Source: Candidatus Paraluminiphilus aquimaris
GTDB taxonomy: Bacteria; Pseudomonadota; Gammaproteobacteria; Pseudomonadales; Halieaceae
Direction of reading: 5' to 3'
Assembly (NCBI RefSeq): GCF_026230195.1
Contig: NZ_CP036501.1
Span: forward strand, 1,674,001-1,738,000
DNA: 64,000 nucleotides
In this document: positions 19,894 through 27,330 of the stretch, piece by piece
Numbering within the stretch: position 1 is the stretch's first letter
Layout: each line of letters begins with the position of its first letter
Notes under the pieces: generated by a model
The model's input: only the letters and a program-made list of their open reading frames with translations
The model's database searches: none
Told to the model about the DNA's origin: nothing
Translations under genes and position numbers: made by a program

Positions 19894-19905
19894 GCAGACG
19901 TCTGC
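19894..19905. promoter_or_regulatory. 12-bp perfect palindrome upstream of pcs, possible operator
   Basis: GCAGACGTCTGC is a perfect 12-base palindrome, 46 bases upstream of the pcs start, in the 209-base spacer between pcs and the threonine dehydratase gene. It is positioned as a repressor or activator site for the pcs-mcr operon. No regulator gene is adjacent, and no confident promoter elements were identified. Confidence 0.3.
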
Positions 19906-20057
19906 AACGAATGCGACTTGCATCCAGAGCACACCTGCCAACAAGCACCGGAAGCCCGGTTCTCCCCACCGCTTGATTACGCCCAAGGTACGTGAGGAGG
20001 TAGTCGGTAGATCACCGGAATTGGTAATTTGTCACATGGTAAATACTGAGTATTGAG

Positions 20058-21050
20058 CTACCCAAACTGAAGCGCTTGCTGAAAAACGCGCTCATCAACG
20101 TTCCCACCGGAAGCCACCACGACGAGCTCCTGGTCGTCTGGCAACGTAGCCGGGTCGAGCGCGGCCGCTAGAGCGACAGCGCCACCGGGCTCTATTACCA
20201 ATTTGAGCGTATCGAAGGCTACTTTCATGGCATTCAAAACGGCCATGTCACTGACGGCAAAGCCAGGCCCAGCGTAACGCTTGAGCACGGGGAAGGTGAG
20301 CTCCCCCGGGGTTGGCGTTACGATAGCGTCACAAATCGATCCTTGCTCAGTGGCATTCGTAACGCGCTCGCCTAAACTCAGTGATCGAGCGGTATCGTCA
20401 AAGCCCTCAGGCTCTACCGTATGGAGCGTTATGTCTTTGGCCAATGAATGGAGCGCCGTTGCCAGTCCAGCACTGAGGCCGCCGCCACCGCAACAACAGA
20501 GCAAGGAGCTTGCCTTGGCACCTGCATCCCTCAGTTGGTCGACGAGCTCAAGTCCGATACTCCCTTGGCCCGCGATGACATGCGGGTCGTCGTAGGGTTT
20601 TATCAGATGTAGCCCTTCCTGTGTTGCGAGCTGTGTGCCAATCGCCTCTCGACTCTCAACGCCGCGCTTATAGCGGACGACCCGGGCGCCATAAGCCTCG
20701 GTATTGGCGACCTTATTTGCCGGGGCGTCGTGAGGCATGATGATCGTAGCCCGAGCCCCCCATATTTTTGCAGCAAGCGCGACGCCTTGAGCATGGTTGC
20801 CTGAGGAATAGGCGACGACACCTCGTTCAAGCACTTCGCTTGAGAGTGCACTGACGGCGGAACATGCCCCTCTGAATTTGAAGCTACCGGTCACCTGAAG
20901 CGGCTCAGCTTTGAGCCAAAGTCTTCTCCCAGCGATAGCATCTAGCCGCGGCGAATTGAGCAGTGGGGTTTTTACGATATGGCTCTCAATGCGCTGATAC
21001 GCGTCTTGAATTTCCTTCAGGGTAACGGTCACGGTGTGTCCTCTGGGCAT
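20058..21050 (-). CDS. Threonine/serine dehydratase-like PLP enzyme
   Basis: This fold-type II PLP enzyme is related to catabolic threonine ammonia-lyase (TdcB) and eukaryotic-type serine racemase. The 330-residue single-domain protein has the PLP lysine in GSFKFRGA (near residue 57), the SSGNHAQGVA substrate loop, and a glycine-rich phosphate loop CCCGGGGLSAG. It lacks the regulatory ACT-like domain of biosynthetic IlvA. It probably converts threonine to 2-oxobutyrate, or serine to pyruvate. It is transcribed toward pcs with a 209-base gap, so co-transcription is possible but unproven. Threonine-derived 2-oxobutyrate can yield propionyl-CoA, the product of Pcs; this link is inference. Confidence 0.85.
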   Translation of the reverse strand: MPRGHTVTVTLKEIQDAYQRIESHIVKTPLLNSPRLDAIAGRRLWLKAEPLQVTGSFKFRGACSAVSALSSEVLERGVVAYSSGNHAQGVALAAKIWGARATIIMPHDAPANKVANTEAYGARVVRYKRGVESREAIGTQLATQEGLHLIKPYDDPHVIAGQGSIGLELVDQLRDAGAKASSLLCCCGGGGLSAGLATALHSLAKDITLHTVEPEGFDDTARSLSLGERVTNATEQGSICDAIVTPTPGELTFPVLKRYAGPGFAVSDMAVLNAMKVAFDTLKLVIEPGGAVALAAALDPATLPDDQELVVVASGGNVDERVFQQALQFG

Positions 21051-21103
21051 GGAGTGCGAAATGTTTATTGTGTTTTCGCCACGCCAAAATTGATCCGGTT
21101 GGC

Positions 21104-21562
21104 ATGAAATTTCGAAGTAAGACTAATACATACGGTGGGGCGCGTGCAGTGTTGGATTATGTGCAGCACGACGGGGGAAGAGAGGATGCCGGATTTCGGG
21201 GCAGGTCAGACTGTGTCGTGCGGGCCATCTGCTTGATTACGGGCGACGCTTACACCGATGTTCGACAGGACTTGTCGTACCTTCAGAAAAAGATGACAGG
21301 CGGTCTTTATCCCTCGATCTCCGATGGTGTGATGACACCGGTCCACTATTTATATCTAACCAGTAAAGGCTGGGAGCTTACGCTTACAAAAAGTGCCTAT
21401 CTCCCTGACATTCCTCGCGACGGACACCACATCGCCGTTATCCCACGTCATGTGATGGCGGTGAGAGAGGGCGCTGTCTGGGATGCCTGGGATTCGCGGT
21501 TTAGTCGTCGCACAAAGAGCGGCTATCCCCGCTTGCTTGGCTATTACACCCCGCCAGTTTGA
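21104..21562 (+). CDS. Uncharacterised protein with a Cys-His-Asp arrangement
   Basis: I do not recognise a named family with certainty. The 152-residue protein has the motif SDCVVRAICLITG (Cys37 followed by a helix) and a C-terminal RHVMAVREG with a WDAWDS motif (His116, Asp127 or Asp130). This order is that of papain-like or C39-like cysteine peptidase folds, and similar DCVVRA plus WDxWDS proteins occur scattered in bacteria and phages. It has no signal peptide. The ATG at 21104 is preferred over the in-frame TTG at 21068, because the upstream 12 residues are not conserved-looking. It is divergent from the threonine dehydratase and convergent with the YcgN-like gene. Confidence 0.7.
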   Translation: MKFRSKTNTYGGARAVLDYVQHDGGREDAGFRGRSDCVVRAICLITGDAYTDVRQDLSYLQKKMTGGLYPSISDGVMTPVHYLYLTSKGWELTLTKSAYLPDIPRDGHHIAVIPRHVMAVREGAVWDAWDSRFSRRTKSGYPRLLGYYTPPV

Positions 21563-21577
21563 GACTGACTATCGGGG

Positions 21578-22027
21578 TCAGGCATCAATCCAGCGGACGA
21601 TGTAATCCTCTAGCGCATCGAGGTCGACCTCAGACTCCGATACTACTTTTCCTCTTATGCCACGCGGATCTTTCCTCACCGACGAAACGTGGCCGCTGAT
21701 AAGCGGGTGCCATAGTGGGAGTTCTTTGTTCTCGGATCGCAGCCTGTATGCGCAGGAGGCGGGCAACCACTTCATCTGATCAGGCGTCATCTTGCCTACG
21801 TCCATACAGTCAGGCACGCGGTTAAACCGCTCGCGATAGTCGCCGCATCGGCCACTTTTGACATCGAGTAGGTGGCAGGCCACTCGCGTGTAAAACACCT
21901 CTTCGGTGTCCTCATCCTGCAGTTTGTGCAGGCAACACTTTCCACAACCGTCGCAGAGCATTTCCCACTCTTGCTGGCTTAGCTCAGAGAGCGGTGTCTT
22001 ATTCCAGTAATTAGCATCTTGCGACAT
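21578..22027 (-). CDS. YcgN/UPF0260-family cysteine-cluster protein
   Basis: This 149-residue protein belongs to the YcgN/YkgJ family of putative metal-cluster proteins. The motif CDGCGKCCLHKL holds the first cysteine group; further conserved cysteines occur in the RVACHLLD, GRCGDYRERF, PDCM and ASCAYRL segments. The family is widespread in proteobacteria and its function is unknown; the cysteine spacing suggests zinc or iron-sulfur binding. The ATG at 22027 is chosen over a start five codons upstream, because MSQDANYWNKTPL matches the usual N-terminus. It lies 47 bases downstream of the dehydrogenase/GFA fusion on the same strand and may be in one transcript with it. Confidence 0.88.
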   Translation of the reverse strand: MSQDANYWNKTPLSELSQQEWEMLCDGCGKCCLHKLQDEDTEEVFYTRVACHLLDVKSGRCGDYRERFNRVPDCMDVGKMTPDQMKWLPASCAYRLRSENKELPLWHPLISGHVSSVRKDPRGIRGKVVSESEVDLDALEDYIVRWIDA

Positions 22028-22074
22028 GGCTAACTTTCCCAAATTATCCGCTTAGCTTGGCCGGGCACATTGCG

Positions 22075-23376
22075 TCATTGCCCTTCCTTGGAAAGGTGTG
22101 CCAACGAGCCTGCATTTTTCTCCCAATTGCGGCCATCGAAGGGCGTGTCGTAAATGGCGTCGATGGTCTCGGGTTTAATACATCGCGCGTTGACGCTCAC
22201 CCCGTCCGGATTGGACCGTGGGATATAGAAAGACTTAACGCCACACCGGCTACAGAAGTAATGCTTCGCCATACCGCTGCCGAAGGTATACAGGGATAGC
22301 AATTCCTCGCCCCGAGTCAGTGTAAAGCGGCTTTCCGGAACTAGCAGGTGCTGATAGTGATTGATCTCGCAAATACTGCAGTTGCAGGTATGAGTCACCA
22401 GCACTGCGGGCGCCTCAACTGTCCACTCAACGCTGCCACAGTGACATCCTCCTGTGTGCGTTACACGTGGACCGGCCTCAGCCGCCTCTACTTTTTGGCG
22501 CCTGATGCGAATCTGTTCAATCAGACCGGAGGTGTCCCATCGACCGCCACCATTCACTTGCACATCCGCATACTGCTCATCGACCAGTGTGGCGATGGGT
22601 AAGTGCAGACCCAATCGGTCGGCAACATCGAGCGCAAACCCTAAGTCTTTTCGCATCCAATCGATGGCGAAGCCAAAATTGTATTCTCGCTTTGCAATCG
22701 TCGCAGCCCGATTCGTCAACTGCCATGATTGCGCCGCACCGCCTTGTATCGCCCTCGTTACCTCGTCTATGTCGAGGCCTGCACATTCAGCAAAGTGGAG
22801 TGCCTCCGATAGGCCACCCAAAATACCGGCGATAGCAAGTTGGTTTACCATCTTTGTTGTCTGGCCACTTCCCACACCGCCCATGAGCTGAGCATGCTTT
22901 GTGTAACAGCCCATGACCGGTTCCACTTGATCAAACGCTGCACTGTCTCCGCCCACCATTGTCGTCAGGACACCGTTCTCCGCGCCCGCTTGTCCGCCGG
23001 ATACAGGGGCGTCCAAAAAGTGAACCCCAATGGCGTCGCAGGCATCGTGCATCTCTAATGCAAGTTCTTTCGATGTCGTGGTGTGATCTACCAGCAGTGC
23101 GCCTTGCGTCATCGTGGACAAAACACCTTCAGACTCAGACGTGACCGCACGAACGTCGCTATCATTGCCTACGCACAGAAAGACAACGCTTGCACCGACG
23201 GCCGCTTCTGCGGGGGTTGGTGCGGAGGATCCACCAAATTCGTCGACCCAGGCGAACGATTTAGTCTCGGTGCGGTTGTAGACGCATACGTCTAAACCAT
23301 GACGCTGTAAGTGGCCAGCCATGGGATAGCCCATGGCGCCAAGGCCGATAAAGGCAACGCGTTGTTGACTCGACAT
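22075..23376 (-). CDS. Beta-hydroxyacid dehydrogenase fused to a GFA zinc domain
   Basis: This 433-residue two-domain protein begins with a complete 3-hydroxyisobutyrate dehydrogenase-type enzyme (about 1-295). It has the NAD(P) motif GLGAMGYPMA (11-20), the substrate motif DAPVSGGQAG (122-131) and the catalytic lysine in GQTTKMVNQ (Lys175). A GFA/CENP-V-like zinc domain (about 305-420) follows, with GGCHCG (Cys311, Cys313), CNCSIC (Cys331, 333, 336) and CSRC (Cys375, 378). Both halves have intact key residues and the frame is continuous. The dehydrogenase half could act on 3-hydroxypropionate, 3-hydroxyisobutyrate or a tartronate-type substrate. The GFA half may bind glutathione or a thiol adduct. 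The ATG at 23376 replaces a further upstream start that lacks conserved sequence. Such fusions are unusual. Confidence 0.9.
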   Translation of the reverse strand: MSSQQRVAFIGLGAMGYPMAGHLQRHGLDVCVYNRTETKSFAWVDEFGGSSAPTPAEAAVGASVVFLCVGNDSDVRAVTSESEGVLSTMTQGALLVDHTTTSKELALEMHDACDAIGVHFLDAPVSGGQAGAENGVLTTMVGGDSAAFDQVEPVMGCYTKHAQLMGGVGSGQTTKMVNQLAIAGILGGLSEALHFAECAGLDIDEVTRAIQGGAAQSWQLTNRAATIAKREYNFGFAIDWMRKDLGFALDVADRLGLHLPIATLVDEQYADVQVNGGGRWDTSGLIEQIRIRRQKVEAAEAGPRVTHTGGCHCGSVEWTVEAPAVLVTHTCNCSICEINHYQHLLVPESRFTLTRGEELLSLYTFGSGMAKHYFCSRCGVKSFYIPRSNPDGVSVNARCIKPETIDAIYDTPFDGRNWEKNAGSLAHLSKEGQ

Positions 23377-23428
23377 GGGAGGGGTTCCTGATGCAAGGTT
23401 TAGACACAATTTCCGGAGTTAGTTGACC

Positions 23429-25210
23429 ATGAAAACAGTGATAAGGCGATCTTTCGCCGCGTTATCGACCATGATTTTAGCGCTCAATGTGAGCGCCCAG
23501 GATTTGGGTCCAGGTGCACGGCCCGTTGGCGAGAATTGGTCTCGAAGCCCCGTGATGGCGACCAACGGGATGGCGGCGACGGCTCAACCCCTGGCGTCTT
23601 TGATTGCAATAGATGTACTCAAGGCAGGAGGCTCTGCTGTTGATGCAGCCATAGCGGCAAACGCGGCTTTAGGATTGATGGAACCCACCGGTAATGGCAT
23701 TGGAGGTGATCTGTTTGCCATCGTCTGGGACCCAGAATCCAAGCAACTCTATGGTTACAACGGCTCAGGTCGCTCCCCTAAAGGCCGGTCTTATGCGCAA
23801 CTTACAGCCGCAATTGCGAAGATGAAGGCCTCAGGTAAGCTCCCCGAGGACTACGTAGGTATACCGTCGCACGGCTCTCTTTCCGTGACAGTGCCGGGTA
23901 CGGTGGACGGATGGTTTGCGCTGCATAAGCGTTGGGGGCAGTTGCCAATGAGCACCGTTCTTCGAGATCCCATTAAGTATGCCAATGAGGGTTTTCCATT
24001 ATCGCCAGTTATTGCCGCAGGCTTTGAGGCCAATCGTCGTCGCTTCGAGACCGTGGCGCCGATGGTGGAGGAACGCGACAATGCGACGAACACCTACTTC
24101 AAAGGCGGTGTAGCGCCCAAGGCCGGAGAAATCTTCCGCAACCCTGACTTAGCCAAATCGCTGGAGGCCATCGCTAAGGGCGGGCGAGACGCGTTTTACA
24201 GTGGACCTATCGCGCAAAAAATGGCGGCTTATTTTGAAAAAATCGATGCCGATTTGACCCTGGCCGACTTCGAAAGTCACGAGGGCGAATGGGTCGAACC
24301 AAGGGGCGTCGATTACCATGGATACACACTTTTTGAGCTGCCGCCCAATGGTCAGGGATTCGCCGCATTGATGATGCTCAATATCCTCAAGCAAATTGAT
24401 TTGCGTGAGTTTGAGCGTGGCTCGACTGAAATGTTTCATTACATGGTGGAGGCCAAACGTCTGGCCTTTGAGGCTATGGCGGGTACGTTCGCAGACCCTG
24501 ACTTCGCACAGGTGCCAATTGATCAGCTCCTAAGCGATGGATTTGCAAAGCGTCAGTTCGATCGCATTGCACAAGATAGGGTGATATCACCGTCTCAGCT
24601 GGCCGTTGAACTAGAAGGTGAGGGTGATACGACCTACCTCACGGTCGTCGATGGAGACGGCATGATGGTATCGCTCATTCAGTCTAATTACCGCGGTATG
24701 GGGAGTGGGCTCGTTCCGACAGGGCTCGGATTCATGTTGCAAGACCGTGGCGAGTTGTTTTCCTTAGAGGCGGGACACCCCAACGTTTATGCCCCGGGCA
24801 AGCGTCCGTTTCACACCATTATTCCTGCCTTCCTTTTCAAGGACGGAAAGCCTTTTATGAGTTACGGGCTCATGGGAGGGGGAATGCAGCCGCAGGGGCA
24901 TGTCCAAGTGCTCGTGAATATTGCAGATTTTGGAATGAACCTGCAGGAGGCGGGTGACGCAGCGAGATTTCTCCACGATGGCGGCTCGAGCCCCGATGAG
25001 GGTAAGGACACTGACTACGGAACTTTATTTGTCGAGCCGGGTGTACCCGAAGGTACGGTAAAAGCGCTGCGCGCATTAGGACACAGAGTTGAAGTGGACG
25101 ACACGGCGGGTAAGTTTGGTGGCTACCAGGCGATTAGCCGAAATGTGCAGACAGGCGTGTTAACGGGGGCTACGGAAATGCGTAAGGATGGAACGGTTGT
25201 TGGCTACTGA
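23429..25210 (+). CDS. ggt: Periplasmic gamma-glutamyltransferase
   Basis: This N-terminal-nucleophile hydrolase transfers or hydrolyses the gamma-glutamyl group of glutathione and related peptides in the periplasm. The roughly 593-residue precursor has a signal peptide (MKTVIRRSFAALSTMILALNVSA shape, cleaved after about residue 23). It also has the conserved NGIGGDLFAIV segment (about 89-99) and the autoprocessing site at TTYLTVVD, where Thr401 would become the catalytic N-terminus of the small subunit. Downstream GMGSG and PNVYAPGKRPFHTIIP match the family. The ATG at 23429 is chosen over the TTG two codons earlier. It is divergent from the dehydrogenase/GFA gene; both may bear on glutathione chemistry. 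Its 3' end overlaps the next gene by 23 bases. Confidence 0.94.
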   Translation: MKTVIRRSFAALSTMILALNVSAQDLGPGARPVGENWSRSPVMATNGMAATAQPLASLIAIDVLKAGGSAVDAAIAANAALGLMEPTGNGIGGDLFAIVWDPESKQLYGYNGSGRSPKGRSYAQLTAAIAKMKASGKLPEDYVGIPSHGSLSVTVPGTVDGWFALHKRWGQLPMSTVLRDPIKYANEGFPLSPVIAAGFEANRRRFETVAPMVEERDNATNTYFKGGVAPKAGEIFRNPDLAKSLEAIAKGGRDAFYSGPIAQKMAAYFEKIDADLTLADFESHEGEWVEPRGVDYHGYTLFELPPNGQGFAALMMLNILKQIDLREFERGSTEMFHYMVEAKRLAFEAMAGTFADPDFAQVPIDQLLSDGFAKRQFDRIAQDRVISPSQLAVELEGEGDTTYLTVVDGDGMMVSLIQSNYRGMGSGLVPTGLGFMLQDRGELFSLEAGHPNVYAPGKRPFHTIIPAFLFKDGKPFMSYGLMGGGMQPQGHVQVLVNIADFGMNLQEAGDAARFLHDGGSSPDEGKDTDYGTLFVEPGVPEGTVKALRALGHRVEVDDTAGKFGGYQAISRNVQTGVLTGATEMRKDGTVVGY

Positions 25211-25922
25211 CACGCGACCACTTGCCGTCGTGGTCGGAAGTGGTGGGGCCATTGCTCGATCACTCCTAGCACGGTGGTGTGAGTCAGGTCTCTACGACGT
25301 GGTTGCTGTGGGTCGGTCTCACTGCGATATTCAGGGTGTGCACTCGCTCACCACGGATTACTCAGAGGCATCACTCGCTGAGGTTACTGCCGCCGTCTCA
25401 GCACTGGGGTCAAACATTGAGCGCTTGGTTGTCACAAACGGCGTGTTGTCGGGTGAGGATTTCAGTCCTGAGCGCAAAGTGGGCGATCTAACGACGACAT
25501 CCTGGCAGCATGTTATGACTGTAAACGCACTGACTCCCATGCTGATCCTCTCGGCACTGTGGTCGCTTATGCGCTCGTCGACCCAGCCGCGTGTCGCGGT
25601 TTTGACTGCGCGCGTCGGCAGCTTGTCGGACAACGAGTTGGGTGGGTGGTATAGCTACCGCGCCAGTAAAGCGGCACTCAATATGATGCTTAAATGTGCT
25701 GCCATTGAAGTGAGGCGAATCAACAAGAATGCCAAATTGATCGCTTATCATCCGGGCACGGTAGATTCTCCGCTGTCGAAGCCTTTTCAGCGATCTGTAC
25801 CTGAGGGGAAACTATTTTCCCCTGAATTTTCAGCCGAGCAACTCGACAATTTGATGACTAGCGCGGTGCCGGACGGCACGCTTTCTTACTTAGATTGGGC
25901 GGGGCAAGCCATAGACTGGTAG
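25188..25922 (+). CDS. Short-chain dehydrogenase/reductase
   Basis: This 244-residue SDR has a Rossmann motif in the variant form VGSGGAIARSL (about 16-26), NxV in VNALTP, and the active-site Tyr and Lys in YSYRASKAAL. The segment GGWYSYRASKAALNMM resembles the CsgA/YeeL-like SDR group of proteobacteria with unknown substrate. The ATG at 25188 lies inside ggt, giving a 23-base overlap in another frame; a start a few codons later (TTG) cannot be excluded. The overlap suggests translational coupling with ggt. It is convergent with folE. Confidence 0.85.
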   Translation: MERLLATDTRPLAVVVGSGGAIARSLLARWCESGLYDVVAVGRSHCDIQGVHSLTTDYSEASLAEVTAAVSALGSNIERLVVTNGVLSGEDFSPERKVGDLTTTSWQHVMTVNALTPMLILSALWSLMRSSTQPRVAVLTARVGSLSDNELGGWYSYRASKAALNMMLKCAAIEVRRINKNAKLIAYHPGTVDSPLSKPFQRSVPEGKLFSPEFSAEQLDNLMTSAVPDGTLSYLDWAGQAIDW

Positions 25923-25952
25923 CCCGCCAACGCAAGGTTCGGACGTTTACGC

Positions 25953-26636
25953 CTACGACAAAAATTCAGCGCGCGATGCTGGATCCGTTTTGAATACACC
26001 ACCAAGTGACGTTGTTCGCGTTGTCGAGTTGCCATCTTTCACGCCACGCGCTTTCACGCAGTAGTGGACCGCGTTCATTGTTACAGCGACATTATCCGTC
26101 CCCAGAAGGGTCTGCAATGCCACAAGAATTTGCTGGGTGAGGCGCTCTTGGACCTGTGGGCGCTGCGCGAAGAACCGGACTAAACGGTTGATTTTCGAGA
26201 GCCCGATAACTTTTTCGTTTGGAATGTAAGCGACTTTCGCAGAGCCATCGATCGTCACGAAATGGTGCTCGCAGGTGCTTGTTAGATCTATTTTATCGAC
26301 GCAGATCATTTCCTCGACATCCATTTTGTTGTCGATCACAGTGATCTTTGGGAATTGCGAGTAGTCGAGACCCGAAAAAATCTCGTCGACATACATCTTC
26401 GCGATACGATGCGGTGTTTCTTCGAGGCTGTCGTCCGTCAGGTCCAATCCCAAGGTATCCATGATCGTCTCGAACGATTCGCGGATGCGGTCGTATTTTT
26501 GATCGCGTGATAGATTATTCACCACCATCGGTGTTTCTAAACCACGCTCAAGGAGTGCTCCGCGCACAGCGATGGCCTCTTCAGAGAGCGAACCGGGCAG
26601 CTTAGTGGTCTTTGCTTTAGTTTGAACTTGATGCAT
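25953..26636 (-). CDS. folE: GTP cyclohydrolase I
   Basis: The enzyme converts GTP to 7,8-dihydroneopterin triphosphate, the first step of folate/tetrahydropterin synthesis. The 227-residue protein carries the zinc ligands in CEHHF (Cys122, His125) and HYCVKARG (Cys193), with the catalytic HH pair and the GLSKINRLV motif. It is of the longer bacterial type with about 40 extra N-terminal residues. It is divergent from the SYLF protein gene across a 123-base spacer that contains a 10-base direct repeat. Confidence 0.95.
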   Translation of the reverse strand: MHQVQTKAKTTKLPGSLSEEAIAVRGALLERGLETPMVVNNLSRDQKYDRIRESFETIMDTLGLDLTDDSLEETPHRIAKMYVDEIFSGLDYSQFPKITVIDNKMDVEEMICVDKIDLTSTCEHHFVTIDGSAKVAYIPNEKVIGLSKINRLVRFFAQRPQVQERLTQQILVALQTLLGTDNVAVTMNAVHYCVKARGVKDGNSTTRTTSLGGVFKTDPASRAEFLS

Positions 26637-26759
26637 CGTCCGTTGTCCTTAGAATTAGGTGTAAACTTGTTACGGCAGTGTTTTGGGCGCGGATGCCATC
26701 TCCAAGCCGTTAAATAGAGTTTGTTCTCATTTGTAGATGTTTTGCATAGGTGTAAAGGT

Positions 26760-27329
26760 ATGTTGACACGTTTTTCATGGTTTTTCGCGGTCGTCGCGCT
26801 AATTTCGTCGCCAGCAATGGCGGCGGGTAAGAATGAATTGGCGCTTCAAGCGTTTAGAGATGCGGGTGCGGGGTCGTACATCGATGCATCCTATGGGTAC
26901 GCGGTTTTCCCCAGCATCGGTAAAGCGGGCTTAATCGTCGGCGGCGCACACGGCAAAGGCGCTGTGTACCGTGAGGGGACGGTCATCGGTAATTCCACAA
27001 TGACGCAAGTCAGCTTAGGCCTTCAGTTTGGTGGGCAGGTCTATAAGCAGATTATCTTCTTTGAGGATGCCCGTTCGATGCGAGAATTTACGTCTGGTGA
27101 GTTTGAATTTAACGGCCAGGCTGCTGCTGTCGCGCTTAATTCAGGTGCTTCAGCTGCCATCAGCACGGGTGGTGGTGGCCGCGTGTCAGTGACAGCCGCC
27201 AATGGGGAGAGCGCAGAGGTCGACAGTGCCGGGTTTGTCGACGGCATGGCGGTCTTCACGCTCTCGCAGGGCGGCTTTATGGTCGAAGTTTCGATCGGTG
27301 GACAAAAGTTTAGCTACGACCCGCTTTAA
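26760..27329 (+). CDS. Exported SYLF/Ysc84-domain protein
   Basis: This 189-residue protein has an N-terminal signal peptide (MLTRFSWFFAVVALISSPAMA) followed by a SYLF domain, also called Ysc84 domain. The typical elements are YGYAVFPSIGKAGLIVGGAHGKG (positions about 46-68), FGGQVYKQIIFFED and a glycine-rich beta core. Eukaryotic SYLF domains bind phosphoinositide-rich membranes; the bacterial role is not established. The ATG at 26760 places the signal peptide at the N-terminus; the earlier TTG at 26721 adds a non-signal leader. Its stop lies one base from the stop of the convergent gene. Confidence 0.85.
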   Translation: MLTRFSWFFAVVALISSPAMAAGKNELALQAFRDAGAGSYIDASYGYAVFPSIGKAGLIVGGAHGKGAVYREGTVIGNSTMTQVSLGLQFGGQVYKQIIFFEDARSMREFTSGEFEFNGQAAAVALNSGASAAISTGGGGRVSVTAANGESAEVDSAGFVDGMAVFTLSQGGFMVEVSIGGQKFSYDPL

Positions 27330-27330
27330 T

